A stretch of DNA of 64,000 nt from NCBI GenBank assembly GCA_963675135.1, contig OY776132.1:9486001-9550000 (forward strand). Reading direction: 5' to 3'. Under the pieces are notes generated by a model. The model saw nothing but the letters and a program-made list of their open reading frames with translations. It made no database searches and was not told the origin of the DNA. Positions within the stretch are counted from its first letter, which is position 1, and each line of letters opens with the position of its first letter. The position numbers and the translations under genes are program-made. Positions 1 through 9,741 of the stretch are shown here, one piece after another. This DNA is from Galeopsis tetrahit. Taxonomy: Eukaryota; Streptophyta; Magnoliopsida; Lamiales; Lamiaceae.

Positions 1-2953
1 AGTTGTTGAACTAGCCAGAGCAGCTGACTACAACAACTACCAGCTGCCATGTATTCTGCTTCAGTGGTGGAGGTTGCAACTGAGGTTTGCTTCTTAGAGA
101 ACCATGATATCAGCTTGTTGCCTAGAAATTGACAGGTTCCAGATGTGGATTTCCTATCAATTCTACATCCTCCATAGTCTGAGTCAGAATAGCCACTCAA
201 TTCTAGATTGTCATCAGCAGGGTACCATAGTCCTAGGTTGACTGTTCCTTTTAGGTACTTGAGAATCTTCCTTGCTGCTTCTAGCTGACTTTGCTTTGGG
301 TTTGCTTGAAACCTAGCACATACTCCTACAGCAAATGTTATGTCTGGTCTGCTAGCTGTAAGATATAGTAGAGATCCAATCAGTGCTCTATATTCAGCTT
401 GATCAACTGCCTTTCCAGACTCATCTGGTTCCATTTTGAAAGATGTCATCATTGGAATCCTTGCAGTCTTGCTTTGTAGAGCTTTGAATCTTTCTAATAG
501 GCTCTTGGTATACTTGGACTGGTTGATGAAGATTCCTTCTGAACTCTGCTTGACTTGAAGTCCTAGGAAATAATTCATCTCACCCATCATGCTCATTTCA
601 AACTTTCCTTACATATATTTGCACCATTAGAATGTCTTTTCCTTCTTGTATTCTGAAAAGAGTTCTATCAACTTTGCCTTTTGTATATCCATTGTCAAGT
701 AGGAATTGTGACAATGTGTCATACCAAGCTCTAGGGGCTTGTTTTAGACCATAGAGAGCCTTCTTCAGTCGATATACTTGATCACCTTTTTCGAATCCTG
801 GAGGCTGCTCTACATATACTTCTTCTACCAGAATACCATTTAGAAAAGCACTCTTGACATCCATTTGATATACCTTGAAGCCCATATATGATGCATAAGC
901 TAGAAACAGTCGAATGGCTTCTAATCTGGCTACTGGAGAAAAAGTTTCATCATAGTCAATCCCTTCAGATTGTGAATATCCTTTTGCAACTAGCCTTGCC
1001 TTATTTCTAGTTATCACATCATTTTCGTCCTTCTTGTTCTTGAATACCCACTTTGTTCCTACTACATTGTGGTTTTCAGGACGATCTACCAATTCCCAGA
1101 CTTCATTTCTTTCGAATTGGTTTAGTTCTTCTTGCATACCAGTGATCCAATTGCTATCTGCCATTGCTTCTTCTATGTCAGCTGGTTCAATGTTGGATAG
1201 GAAAGCACACCAGCAGAACATAGATGATTGTGAGTTCTGATTCAGTTGTCTTCTTGTTTTGACACCTGAGTCAGCTCCTCCTAAGATGAGGTTCGATGGA
1301 TGGTTGGTTCTCCATGTATGCCTCACAGGAGTGTCTGCATTGGATGAGCTTGGATTCTCATCTGATCTAGTGCCATCAGGAGGATTGACTTGATTAGGTC
1401 GATCATCATCTGTATCTTGAGTGTCAAAGAGATCATTCCCCCTGGCATTTGGGATTGGTGCATCTTGATTCTGGTTAGCTTGTCCTGCTTGAGTTTGAGA
1501 TCTAGTGACAGGTCTATGAGGCTTATCTTCCTCTGGTTCTTCAGGGAAGGGTTCATTGACTTCAATGAACTCATCTGATTTGGACTTGATCACTAGATGT
1601 CTCATCTGATCTGCCGCTGAGTTTGTTTCTACTGCATTCTTTTCACAAGATTCATCAAAAACAACATGAGGTGTTTCTTCCACAAGAGGGGTTCGTTTGT
1701 TGAGCACTCTAAATGCTTTGCTAGTTGAAGAGTATCCTAAAAATATCCCCTCATCTGCTTTGGCATCAAAAGCATTCAACTTACTCTTCCCATTGTTGTG
1801 AATGAAACACTTACAACCAAATATATGAAAGTAAGATACTCTAGGTTTTCTTCCTTTCCACAGTTCATATGGTGTTTTCTCATGTATTTTATGAATACCT
1901 GACCTGTTTTGAGTGTGACAAGCTGTGTTGATGGCTTCTGCCCATAGCTTCTTGGGAGTGGAGAATTCAGCAAGGAGTGTTCTGGCCGCTTCTTTGAGTG
2001 TTCTGACTCTTCTTTCAGCTACACCATTCTGTTGTGGTGTTCTTGCTGCACTTGTCTCATGCTGAATACCATTAGAAGTACAATAGGCAATTATATAAGA
2101 GTTAATGAATTCAGTGCCTTTGTCACTTCTAATTTTCACGATTGGTTCTCCTTTCTCTACTTGGATCCTCTTCAATAGTTCAGGGAGCTTCTGCTGTGTT
2201 TCACTCTTCTTGTATAGGAAGATAACCCAAGTAAACTTGGAATAATCATCTACAACAATAAGAGTGTACTTCCTCCCTGTTAAAGTGGTTGGAGTGATTG
2301 GTCCAAAGAGATCCATGTGAAGCAATTCAAGAACTCTGCTGGTTGATGCTGTCTTCTTGGTCATGAAGGAGACCTTTGTTTGCTTTCCTTGTTGACATGC
2401 ATCACAAACCTGATCTTTACAGTAGAGTTCATTAGGCAGACCATCAACTAAGGATTCCCTTGCTAACTTGTTCATAGTCTTAAAGTTCAGATGGCTAAGA
2501 CGTTTGTGCCATAGCCAGCTGACATCTTTAGGGCTCTTCACAAGCAGGCATGTATCCTTAGGACAGCTGTTCCAATTTGCAAGATACATACTTCCCTTTC
2601 TAGATCCTGTTAGAAGGTTTTGTTTTGTTCTCTTATCACTTATGAGACACTCATTTTTTAGAGAATTTGACTGAGTAACCAGTGTCACAAAAGTGAGAAA
2701 CAGATAATAAATTAAACTTAAGACCTTCTACATATGATACATCATGTACCTCAATGTCACCATTTTTAAGGGTGCCATATCCTTTTGTGCTACCGTGCGC
2801 GTTATCACCAAAGAAGACTTTTGGACCTTTCTTTTCTGTGTAGTTGGTCAGCAGGGCTTTGGTTCCTGTCATGTGAGTAGAGCATCCACTATCTATGTAC
2901 CAAGTTTCTCCTGCTAGACCTCCTCTTTTGTATAGGTCCCTCCTTTCCTGCAA
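1..2953 (-). pseudogene. pol: Family A pol, inverted copy, broken
   Basis: Copia polyprotein remnant. Protease (WYIDSGC near 2890), the integrase zinc region (WHKRLSH and CDAC), the DDE integrase core (MDLFGP, SDKGTEF, NGVAERR), RT (ALYGLKQAPRAW) and part of RNase H are recognisable in order. There are two frame breaks. One extra base lies in a T run near 2655. Relative to A3, about 62 bp is missing near 610, which removes the catalytic YVDD motif and the following residues and ends the frame at 598. Bases 1-597 still encode the RT tail and RNase H in another frame and run off the window edge. The missing YVDD makes this copy catalytically dead. Identity is certain; the exact start is not, because the frame has no ATG before the protease motif. 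Confidence 0.92.
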
Positions 2954-2959
2954 GAAAAG

Positions 2960-4080
2960 TTAAGTCTTAGGTACCCATTTTGTTTTGGGTCCTTGGGTGT
3001 TAGTACTACCCTTGGGAATCCACATATACATTGGTCGTTTGAACAACCTTGAGCACTTGAGTTGTTTCCCTCGGGCATCACAGAACCAAATCTTACCAGT
3101 CAGCACCTTGGACTGATCTGATTTGTTCTTTGTGTCAGCTAAGTAATAGTCAAATGGTTTCCCTTTATAGGAGTGTACATACATGATCTTTTGACTAGTT
3201 ACATTCGGCCTAGGTGCATTAGCTGGTCGATGCACACGATTATATGGACCATACTCTTCTGTTCTCACAATATCATAAGAAATAGGGGGTGCAAAGAGAA
3301 CAGATTTGTTTGAAGAAGACTTCTTCTTCTTGGCTAGAGCAGCATACAGCTGAGACTGTCTCAGGCGAGATGGTCTAGGCTGTCTGCTGTTTCTCTGTAC
3401 AGGCTTGGGGTTAGCTTGTCCTTTACCATTTTTGGTTTTGGGATAGTTAGCCTTAGCTGGTACAGATGCCTTTTGGTTCATATTAGGTTCATTGTGTTTA
3501 GAACACTCACCCTTTTCATGTGTCTGAGTAGTGCACTTGTTAGGTGTACTACCCCCAGCTGGAGAGGATGTAGATGGGTTGAGTTCATAGCCAAAACCCA
3601 TCTTATTGCCATTTGATCTATAATATTCAGAGATACTTTCAATAGTAGTAGAAGCTTTATTGAACTCTGAAATCTTTTGATTTAGGCATTCCTTCTCCTT
3701 TTCTAAGAGCTTGTGTGCTTGGAAGAGGTCATTGAATTTGGATTGTAGTGAACGAAGTTCCTTAGTTTCTAAAGCTTGAGTTTGTAACATCCCCTCATAC
3801 AACTGAGTTATTGTGGTATTTTCTTCCTTAAGAAGCTCCACTTCTCTGGTCAATCTTTCATTCATTGTGACCAACTCAGGGGTGTTATCAAACTTAGTCT
3901 TTTTCAACTTAGTAATTTCTTTCCTTAGATCCTTATTCTCCTCTTCCACTTCTATGAAAGTTTTAGTGGCAATATCCAGATCACCTTTTACCTTTCTTAA
4001 AGATTGATAATAGGTGTCTTCTGATTCGCCTTCAGATGAGTTTATCTCATCTGATTGTGAAAAAATAGGTGAATGGAAAG
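2960..4080 (-). pseudogene. gag: Family A gag, C-terminal fragment, inverted copy
   Basis: Carboxy-terminal part of the family A Gag protein: a coiled-coil stretch (EEENKDLRKEITKLKK and onward), a Lys/Pro/Gln-rich segment (KNGKGQANPKPVQRNSRQP) and a conserved tail ending in KWVPKT. The zinc knuckle and the whole N-terminal capsid-like region are missing because the copy is cut at the inversion junction. The TAA stop is separated from pol by only two codons in the same frame (CTT TTC), and the acceptor-like TTGCAGG follows. Gag normally forms the cytoplasmic particle and binds RNA; this fragment would do neither. Confidence 0.88.
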
Positions 4081-4093
4081 TCTCAGCTGAGAC
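4080..4093. repeat. 14-bp perfect palindrome at head-to-head inversion junction
   Basis: GTCTCAGCTGAGAC reads the same on both strands and lies exactly where the minus-strand gag copy meets the plus-strand gag copy. The normal family A gag contains CTGAGACAGTCTCAG, a 7-bp inverted repeat with a one-base spacer, at the corresponding place (for example around 35272 in A2). The junction therefore formed at a natural fold-back site. Confidence 0.9.
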
Positions 4094-4593
4094 AGTCTCA
4101 GCTGTATGCTGCTCCAGCCAAAAATGGTAAAGGACAAGTCAACCCCAAGCCTGTACAGAGAAACAGCAGACAGCCTAGACCATCTCGCCTGAGACAGTCT
4201 CAGCTGTATGCTGCTCCAGCCAAGAAGAAGAAGTCTTCTTCAAACAAATCTGTTCTCTTTGCACCCCCTATTTCGTATGATATTGTGAGAACAGAAGAGT
4301 ATGGTCCATATAATCGTGTGCATCGACCAGCTAATGCACCTAGGCCGAATGTAACTAGTCAAAAGATCATGTATGTACACTCCTATAAAGGGAAACCATT
4401 TGACTATTACTTAGGTGACACAAAGAACAAATCAGATCAGTCCAAGGTGCTGACTGGTAAGATTTGGTTCTTTGATGCCCGAGGGAAACAACTCAAATGT
4501 TCAAGGTTGTTCAAACGACCAATGTATATGTGGGTTCCCAAGGGTAGTACTAACACCCAAGGACCCAAAATAAAATGGGTACCTAAAACTTAA
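4089..4593 (+). pseudogene. gag: Family A gag tail with internal duplication (A0)
   Basis: C-terminal end of Gag, corresponding to the last part of the A3 protein. The segment encoding LRQSQLYAAPAK appears twice, at about 4089-4119 and 4191-4221, because a unit of about 102 bp is tandemly duplicated with CCAA microhomology at the join. It ends with the family tail KWVPKT and TAA at 4591-4593. The stop is in frame with pol, two codons before the TTGCAGG motif. It lacks the capsid and zinc-knuckle regions and is non-functional. Confidence 0.88.
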
Positions 4594-7500
4594 CTTTTCT
4601 TGCAGGAAAGGAGGGACCTATACAGAAGAGGAGGTCTAGCAGGAGAAACTTGGTACATAGATAGTGGATGCTCAACTCACATGACAGGAACCAAAGCCCT
4701 GCTGACCAACTACATAGAGAAGAAAGGTCCAAAAGTTTTCTTTGGTGATAACGCGCACGGTAACACAAAAGGATATGGCACCCTTAAAAATGGTGACATT
4801 GAGGTACATGATGTATCATATGTAGAAGGTCTTAAGTTTAATTTATTATCTGTTTCTCATTTTTGTGACACTGGTTACTCAGTTAAATTCTCTAAAGATG
4901 AGTGTCTCATAAGTGATAAAAGAACAAAACAAAACCTTCTAACAGGATCTAGAAAAGGAAGTATGTATCTTGCAAATTGGAACAGCTGTCCTAAGGATAC
5001 ATGTCTACTTGTGAAGAGTCCTAAAGATGTCAGCTGGCTATGGCACAAACGTCTTAGTCATCTGAACTTTAAAACTATGAACAAGTCAACAAGGGAATCC
5101 TTAGTTGATGGACTGCCTAATGAACTCTACTGTAAAGAACAGGTATGTGATGCATGTCAACAAGGAAAGCAAACAAAGGTCTCCTTCAAGACCAAGAAGA
5201 CAGCATCAACCAGCAGAGCTCTTGAATTGCTTCACATGGATCTCTTTGGACCAATCACTCCAACCACTCTAACAGGAAGAAAGTACACTCTTATTGTTGT
5301 AGATGACTACTCCAAGTTTACTTGGGTAATCTTCTTATACAAGAAGAGTGAAACACAGCAGAAACTTCCTGAGCTATTGAAGAGGATCCAAGTAGAGAAA
5401 GGAGAACCAATTGTGAAAATTAGAAGTGACAAAGGCACTGAATTCATTAACTCTTATATTATTGCCTACTGTACTTCTAATGGTATTCAGCATGAGACAA
5501 GTGCAGCAAGAACACCTCAACAGAATGGTGTAGCTGAAAGAAGAGTCAGAACACTCAAAGAAGCTGCCAGAACACTCCTTGCTGAATTCTCCACTCCCAA
5601 GAAGCTATGGGCAGAAGCCATCAACACAGCTTGTCACACTCAAAACAAGTCAGGTATTCATAAAATACATGAGAAAACCCCATATGAACTGTGGAAAGGA
5701 AGAAAACCTAGAGTATCTTACTTTCATATATTTGGTTGTAAGTGTTTCATTCACAACAATGGGAAGAGTAAGTTGAATGCCTTTGATGCCAAAGCAGATG
5801 AGGGGATATTCTTAGGATACTCCTCTACTAGCAAAGCATTCAGGGTATTCAACAAACGAACCCTTCTTGTGGAAGAAACACCTCATGTTGTTTTTGATGA
5901 ATCTTGTGATAAGAATGCAGTAGAAACAAATTCAGCTGCAGAACAGATGAGACATCTAGTGATCAAGTCCAAACCAGATGAGTTCATTGAAGTCAATGAA
6001 CCCTTCCCTGAAGAACCAGAGGAGGATAAGCCTCATAGACCTGTCACTAGATCTCAAACTCAAGCAGGACAAGCTGACCAGAATCAAGATGCTCCAATCC
6101 CAAATGCCAGGGGGAATGATCTCTTTGACACACAAGATACAGATGATGATCGACCTAATCAAGTCAACCCTCCTGATGGCACTAGATCAGATGAGAATCC
6201 AAACTCATCAAACGCAGATACTCCAGTGAGGCATACATGGAGAAACAATCATCCATCAAACCTCATCTTAGGAGGAGCAGAATCAGGTGTCAAGACCAGA
6301 AGACAACTGAATCAGAACTCTCAATCATCTATGTTCTGCTGGTGTGCCTTTCTATCCAACATTGAACCAGCTGACATAGAAGAAGCAATGACAGATAGCA
6401 ATTGGATCACTGCTATGCAAGAAGAACTAAACCAATTCGAAAGAAATGAAGTCTGGGAATTGGTAGATCGTCCTGAAAACCACAATGTAGTAGGAACAAA
6501 GTGGGTATTCAAGAACAAGAAGGACGAAAATGATGTGATAACTAGAAATAAGGCTAGACTAGTTGCAAAATGATACTCTCAATCTGAAGGAATTGACTAT
6601 GATGAAACCTTTGCTCCAGTAGCCAGATTAGAAGCCATACGACTGTTTCTAGCCTATGCATCATATATGGGCTTCAAGGTATATCAAATGGACGTCAAGA
6701 GTGCTTTTCTAAATGGTATTCTAGTAGAAGAAGTATATGTAGAGCAGCCTCCAGGATTTGAAAAAGGAGATCAAGTATATCGACTGAAGAAGGCTCTCTA
6801 TGGTCTAAAACAAGCCCCTAGAGCTTGGTATGACACATTGTCACAATTTCTACTTGACAATGGATATACAAAAGGCAAAGTGGATAGAACACTCTTCAGA
6901 ATACAAGAAGGAGAAGACATTCTAATGGTGCAAATATATGTAGATGACATTATATTTGGATCACCCAATCAAGAGATGTGCAAGAAGTTCTCTGAACTTA
7001 TGCAAGGAAAATTTGAAATGAGCATGATGGGTGAGATGAATTATTTCCTTGGACTTCAAGTCAAGCAGAGTTCATCAACCAGTCCAAGTATACCAAGAGT
7101 CTATTAGAAAGATTCAAAGCTCTACAAAGCAAGACTGCAAGGATTCCAATGATGACATCTTTCAAAATGGAACCAGATGAGTCTGGAAAGGCAGTTAACC
7201 AAGCTGAATATAGAGCACTAATTGGATCTCTACTATACCTTACAGCTAGCAGACCAGACATAACATTTGCTGTAGGAGTATGTGCTAGGTTTCAAGCAAA
7301 CCCAAAGCAAAGTCATCTAGAAGCAGCAAGGAAGATTCTCAAGTACCTAAAAGGAACAGTCAACCTAGGACTATGGTTGATGACAATCTAGAATTGAGTG
7401 GCTATTCTGACTCAGACTATGGAGGATGTAGAATTGATAGGAAATCCACATCTGGAACCTGTCAATTTCTAGGCAGCAAGCTAATTTCATGGTTCTCTAA

Positions 7501-7864
7501 GAAGCAAACCTCAGTTGCAACCTCCACCACTGAAGCAGAATATATGGCAGCTGGTAGTTGTTGTAGTCAGCTGCTCTGGCTAGTTCAACAACTTAAGGAT
7601 TACAATGTAGAGGCAAGAGAAGTCCCTATCTATTGCGATAGCAGCAGTGCCATTGCCATCACTCAAAATCCAGTCCTCCACACAAGGTGCAAGCATGTTG
7701 ACATCCGACACCACTTCATAAGAGACCACCTTGAAAAGAAGGACATCAAGATGGAGAAAATTCACACAGATATCCAAAGAGCAGACATCTTGACTAAGCC
7801 CCTAGCTGAAGAACGATTCAAGACCCTATGCTACAGCTTAGGACTCCTGGATCCAAGCACATGA
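4594..7864 (+). pseudogene. pol: Family A pol (A0), three lesions
   Basis: Copia polyprotein with all domains: protease DSG near 4660, GAG-pre-integrase zinc residues, integrase DDE core, RT with YVDD near 6940, and RNase H ending LGLLDPST at 7864. Three lesions break it: a GGA to TGA nonsense at 6571-6573, a 13-bp deletion near 7070 between TTCA direct repeats, and a 7-bp deletion at about 7376. The last two shift the frame, so RNase H is read separately from 7373. No ATG precedes the protease, and the frame opens right after the gag stop. The active-site motifs remain but the protein cannot be made whole. Confidence 0.93.
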
Positions 7865-8458
7865 AGAGTAGTGATCAGCTGAAGACCTCAGCTGATACAG
7901 GTGCAGCAGACTAGGAGGATCAGATGAGGTGAATAGACACCCTCATCTTCTGGTAAGTTCATTCCCGATGAAGACAAATAAAGCTGGGGGAAAATTTAGA
8001 GTCATCTAATCAAGGGGGAATCAATGATACCTTAAGAATCCTTGATGAAATACTCTGAAATCTGTATTACATATCATATATATATATAGACACCAGACTT
8101 GAACAAAGTCATTTGATTTCTTTACAAGCAATGTATAACTATGTATATTAATAAATTATTCTTCATAAAATACTTTATTTTGTATACATACATACAATAT
8201 ACTATTGAGTTACACTTGGTTGGATTAATACACCACCCTCACCGACTCAACAGTATGCATGCACTGTACGGATTTCAAATAACTCTTGCTCAAAATTTAT
8301 AATTTCTGCATTCCATAAGATAAAGTCTGAATATCTTTAAATGTGAACCCTTAGTTCAAGAATCTCATTGTTGATCTTAAGAAGTAACTTTTCAGAAATT
8401 CAGACCTATCAACTCTATAATCTTGTCATCTTTCACTCCACTACCTCATTTCTACCCC

Positions 8459-8523
8459 TATAAAAGGAGGAAGTTATGAGAACACCTAACAACATAAATC
8501 ACTAACTATTATCTTTGTTTCAG
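8459..8523 (+). promoter_or_regulatory. TATA box and acceptor-like tract before small spacer ORF (A0)
   Basis: TATAAAAGG at 8459-8467 is followed 54 bases later by TTTGTTTCAG ending at 8523, which looks like a 3' splice acceptor, and then the ATG at 8526. The same arrangement recurs at 18143 and 39219 and, reversed, at 49752-49760. It could be an internal promoter or a splice site for a subgenomic RNA; the sequence does not decide between them. Confidence 0.4.
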
Positions 8524-8525
8524 GT

Positions 8526-8666
8526 ATGGAGATATTCGAAAGAAGATATGGAATGGAGATCATCCTTCAACCAAGGTCTTGGGTGAACGAGATGAAGATT
8601 TGTCCAGAAGATGAAGATGATGCAGATCAGCATACTTGGTTTACCCAACATAAGTATGAAAACTAG
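8526..8666 (+). CDS. Small conserved spacer ORF, 46 aa (A0)
   Basis: Unrecognised small ORF starting MEIFERRYGMEIILQ and containing the acidic stretch CPEDEDDADQH. Copies of 48 aa with the same reading frame occur at 18210-18356 and 39286-39432; they differ by a few substitutions and a slightly longer end. The ATG lies three bases after an acceptor-like CAG and 67 bases after the start of a TATA box. The length, acidic centre and repeated preservation are visible; no domain or function is recognised. It could be a leader peptide or upstream ORF of the ORF3 transcript, or a chance frame preserved because the copies are young. Confidence 0.35.
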   Translation: MEIFERRYGMEIILQPRSWVNEMKICPEDEDDADQHTWFTQHKYEN

Positions 8667-9035
8667 AGGAAAGAGAGAAGTCCTTATTGAAAACTAGAGG
8701 AAAGAGAGATGCAAAAGACAAAGTAGCAAACAGGCAGAGCTTCTTCTCCAGGGGGAAGTTCTACATGGAGAGCTTGTTATCAAAAGTTACTGTGTCTAAA
8801 CAGAACATGAAGGCTAAGTCCATGGCCCTCTCTTCAGACTCCATTGAAGCCTCTTCCAATCTTCCTTCTCTTTCAAGAGTAGCGAAGAAATTCAAAAAGG
8901 ACACATTTGATGCTACAACCCATCTGATGATGAGGAACATCAGATGGTAAGGGCAACCTGAACCAGTGGGATATCATCCAGGCTGATCATCATATTGATT
9001 TGATGGTCCTACATGGTTCAGAGATAGAGCTGGAA

Positions 9036-9102
9036 GATCCATCAAACCAGGTTGGATCACCACTCACAATAAAGCTGGAAGATCCATCATCCAGGTTGGA
9101 TC
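9036..9102 (+). repeat. GATCCA...TGGATC hairpin units (A0 spacer)
   Basis: Two tandem units, each with an inverted repeat GATCCA followed about 10 bases later by TGGATC, at 9036-9058 and 9081-9102. The A2 spacer has an expanded, more degenerate version. Confidence 0.6.
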
Positions 9103-9593
9103 ATCACAGCAACAATGAAGGATGCAACAAGCCAGGTTGAACCTTCAAAGCACAGAAGATTTACTCAGCAAATCTCACTCCTCTACTCAGCTGATCAGAA
9201 GACCTACTCAGCTGACCAGAAGACTTCCAAGAGAAATCAACAGACTTTTTCAAGAAATCAGAAGACTTCACTCTGCTGACCAGATCATTTAATTTTGAGT
9301 TTAATGACTATCTTTGATCATGTAATTCATTCTAGATTATTTCTGAATGTAATTAAACAAATTGGCCTATATAAGGAATGCAATTCACTTATAAAAAACG
9401 GCCTTGATGATCAGTTCTTGCCACAAAATTAGTCACAACGGCTATTTTTGGTAATGATGTCATTAATACTCAATTACCAAATTGCCAGCAAATTAACAGT
9501 TGCCACATGGCAAATTCAGCCGGCAAATTTAAAGAAGGCCCAAAATCAAAAGAAGGGAAATCTTGGGCACTACTCCACAATTAAACCCAATTC

Positions 9594-9741
9594 TGACCGT
9601 TAGATCAAAGAATTGTTGGAGTATATATACACATCCTTAAACCTTTTCCAAACCCTTACGCTTACAATACACTTTTGCTCTCAATACTCTCTCGTTCTGC
9701 AAAATTCTTCAAGCTCTCAAACCTAACACTCAAGCACTACT
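9594..9741 (+). promoter_or_regulatory. Putative ORF3 promoter and leader (A0)
   Basis: TGACCGTTAGA at 9594-9604 is a perfect reverse-strand match to the mitosis-specific activator consensus YCYAACGGYYA. It is followed 17 bp later by TATATATA at 9622-9629. A C/T-rich leader of about 80 bases then leads to the ORF3 ATG at 9742. The layout is that of an ordinary plant gene promoter and recurs at 40439-40591 in A2. Transcription from it is inferred, not seen. Confidence 0.5.

Larger units (their letters stand above)
1..4080 (-). mobile_element. Inverted partial family A copia element (gag-pol fragment)
   Basis: This stretch reads in reverse as RNase H, RT, integrase, protease and then gag, more than 90% like the A3 copy by eye. 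It enters the window in the middle of RNase H and stops abruptly in the middle of gag at about 4080, where it joins a plus-strand copy of the same family. No LTR, PBS or polypurine tract belongs to it inside the window. It forms one arm of a large inverted repeat with the plus-strand copy that follows. Confidence 0.9.
7865..9741 (+). other. Family A pol-ORF3 spacer (A0)
   Basis: Non-coding or weakly coding region between pol and ORF3. In order it holds polypurine-like tracts (7984-7995 and 8012-8020), a short TA repeat (8076-8091), a TATA box (8459-8467) followed by a small conserved ORF (8526-8666), a GATCCA/TGGATC hairpin array (about 9036-9102), repeats of the CAGCTGA and CAGAAGAC type (about 9167-9290), and the promoter-like leader of ORF3 (from 9594). 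The same order is seen in the A1 and A2 spacers. Confidence 0.75.

Noticed and set aside
1390..1578. Many other short ORFs opposite pol, gag and ORF3 (for example 1390-1578, 15609-15815, 23530-23862, 30273-30611)
   Set aside because: Shadows of the sense coding frames, with low-complexity Ser/Leu-rich translations.
4583..4768. Antisense ORF of 61 aa repeated at 35664 and 53479
   Set aside because: It lies opposite the conserved protease-coding sequence and recurs only because the copies are similar; no start context or independent conservation is seen.
8687..8950. Second possible spacer ORF (87 aa) with a partner at 39453
   Set aside because: The C-terminal ends differ by frameshift, a local tandem duplication of about 25 bp disturbs the start, and A1 has a deletion there; not preserved as a coding unit.
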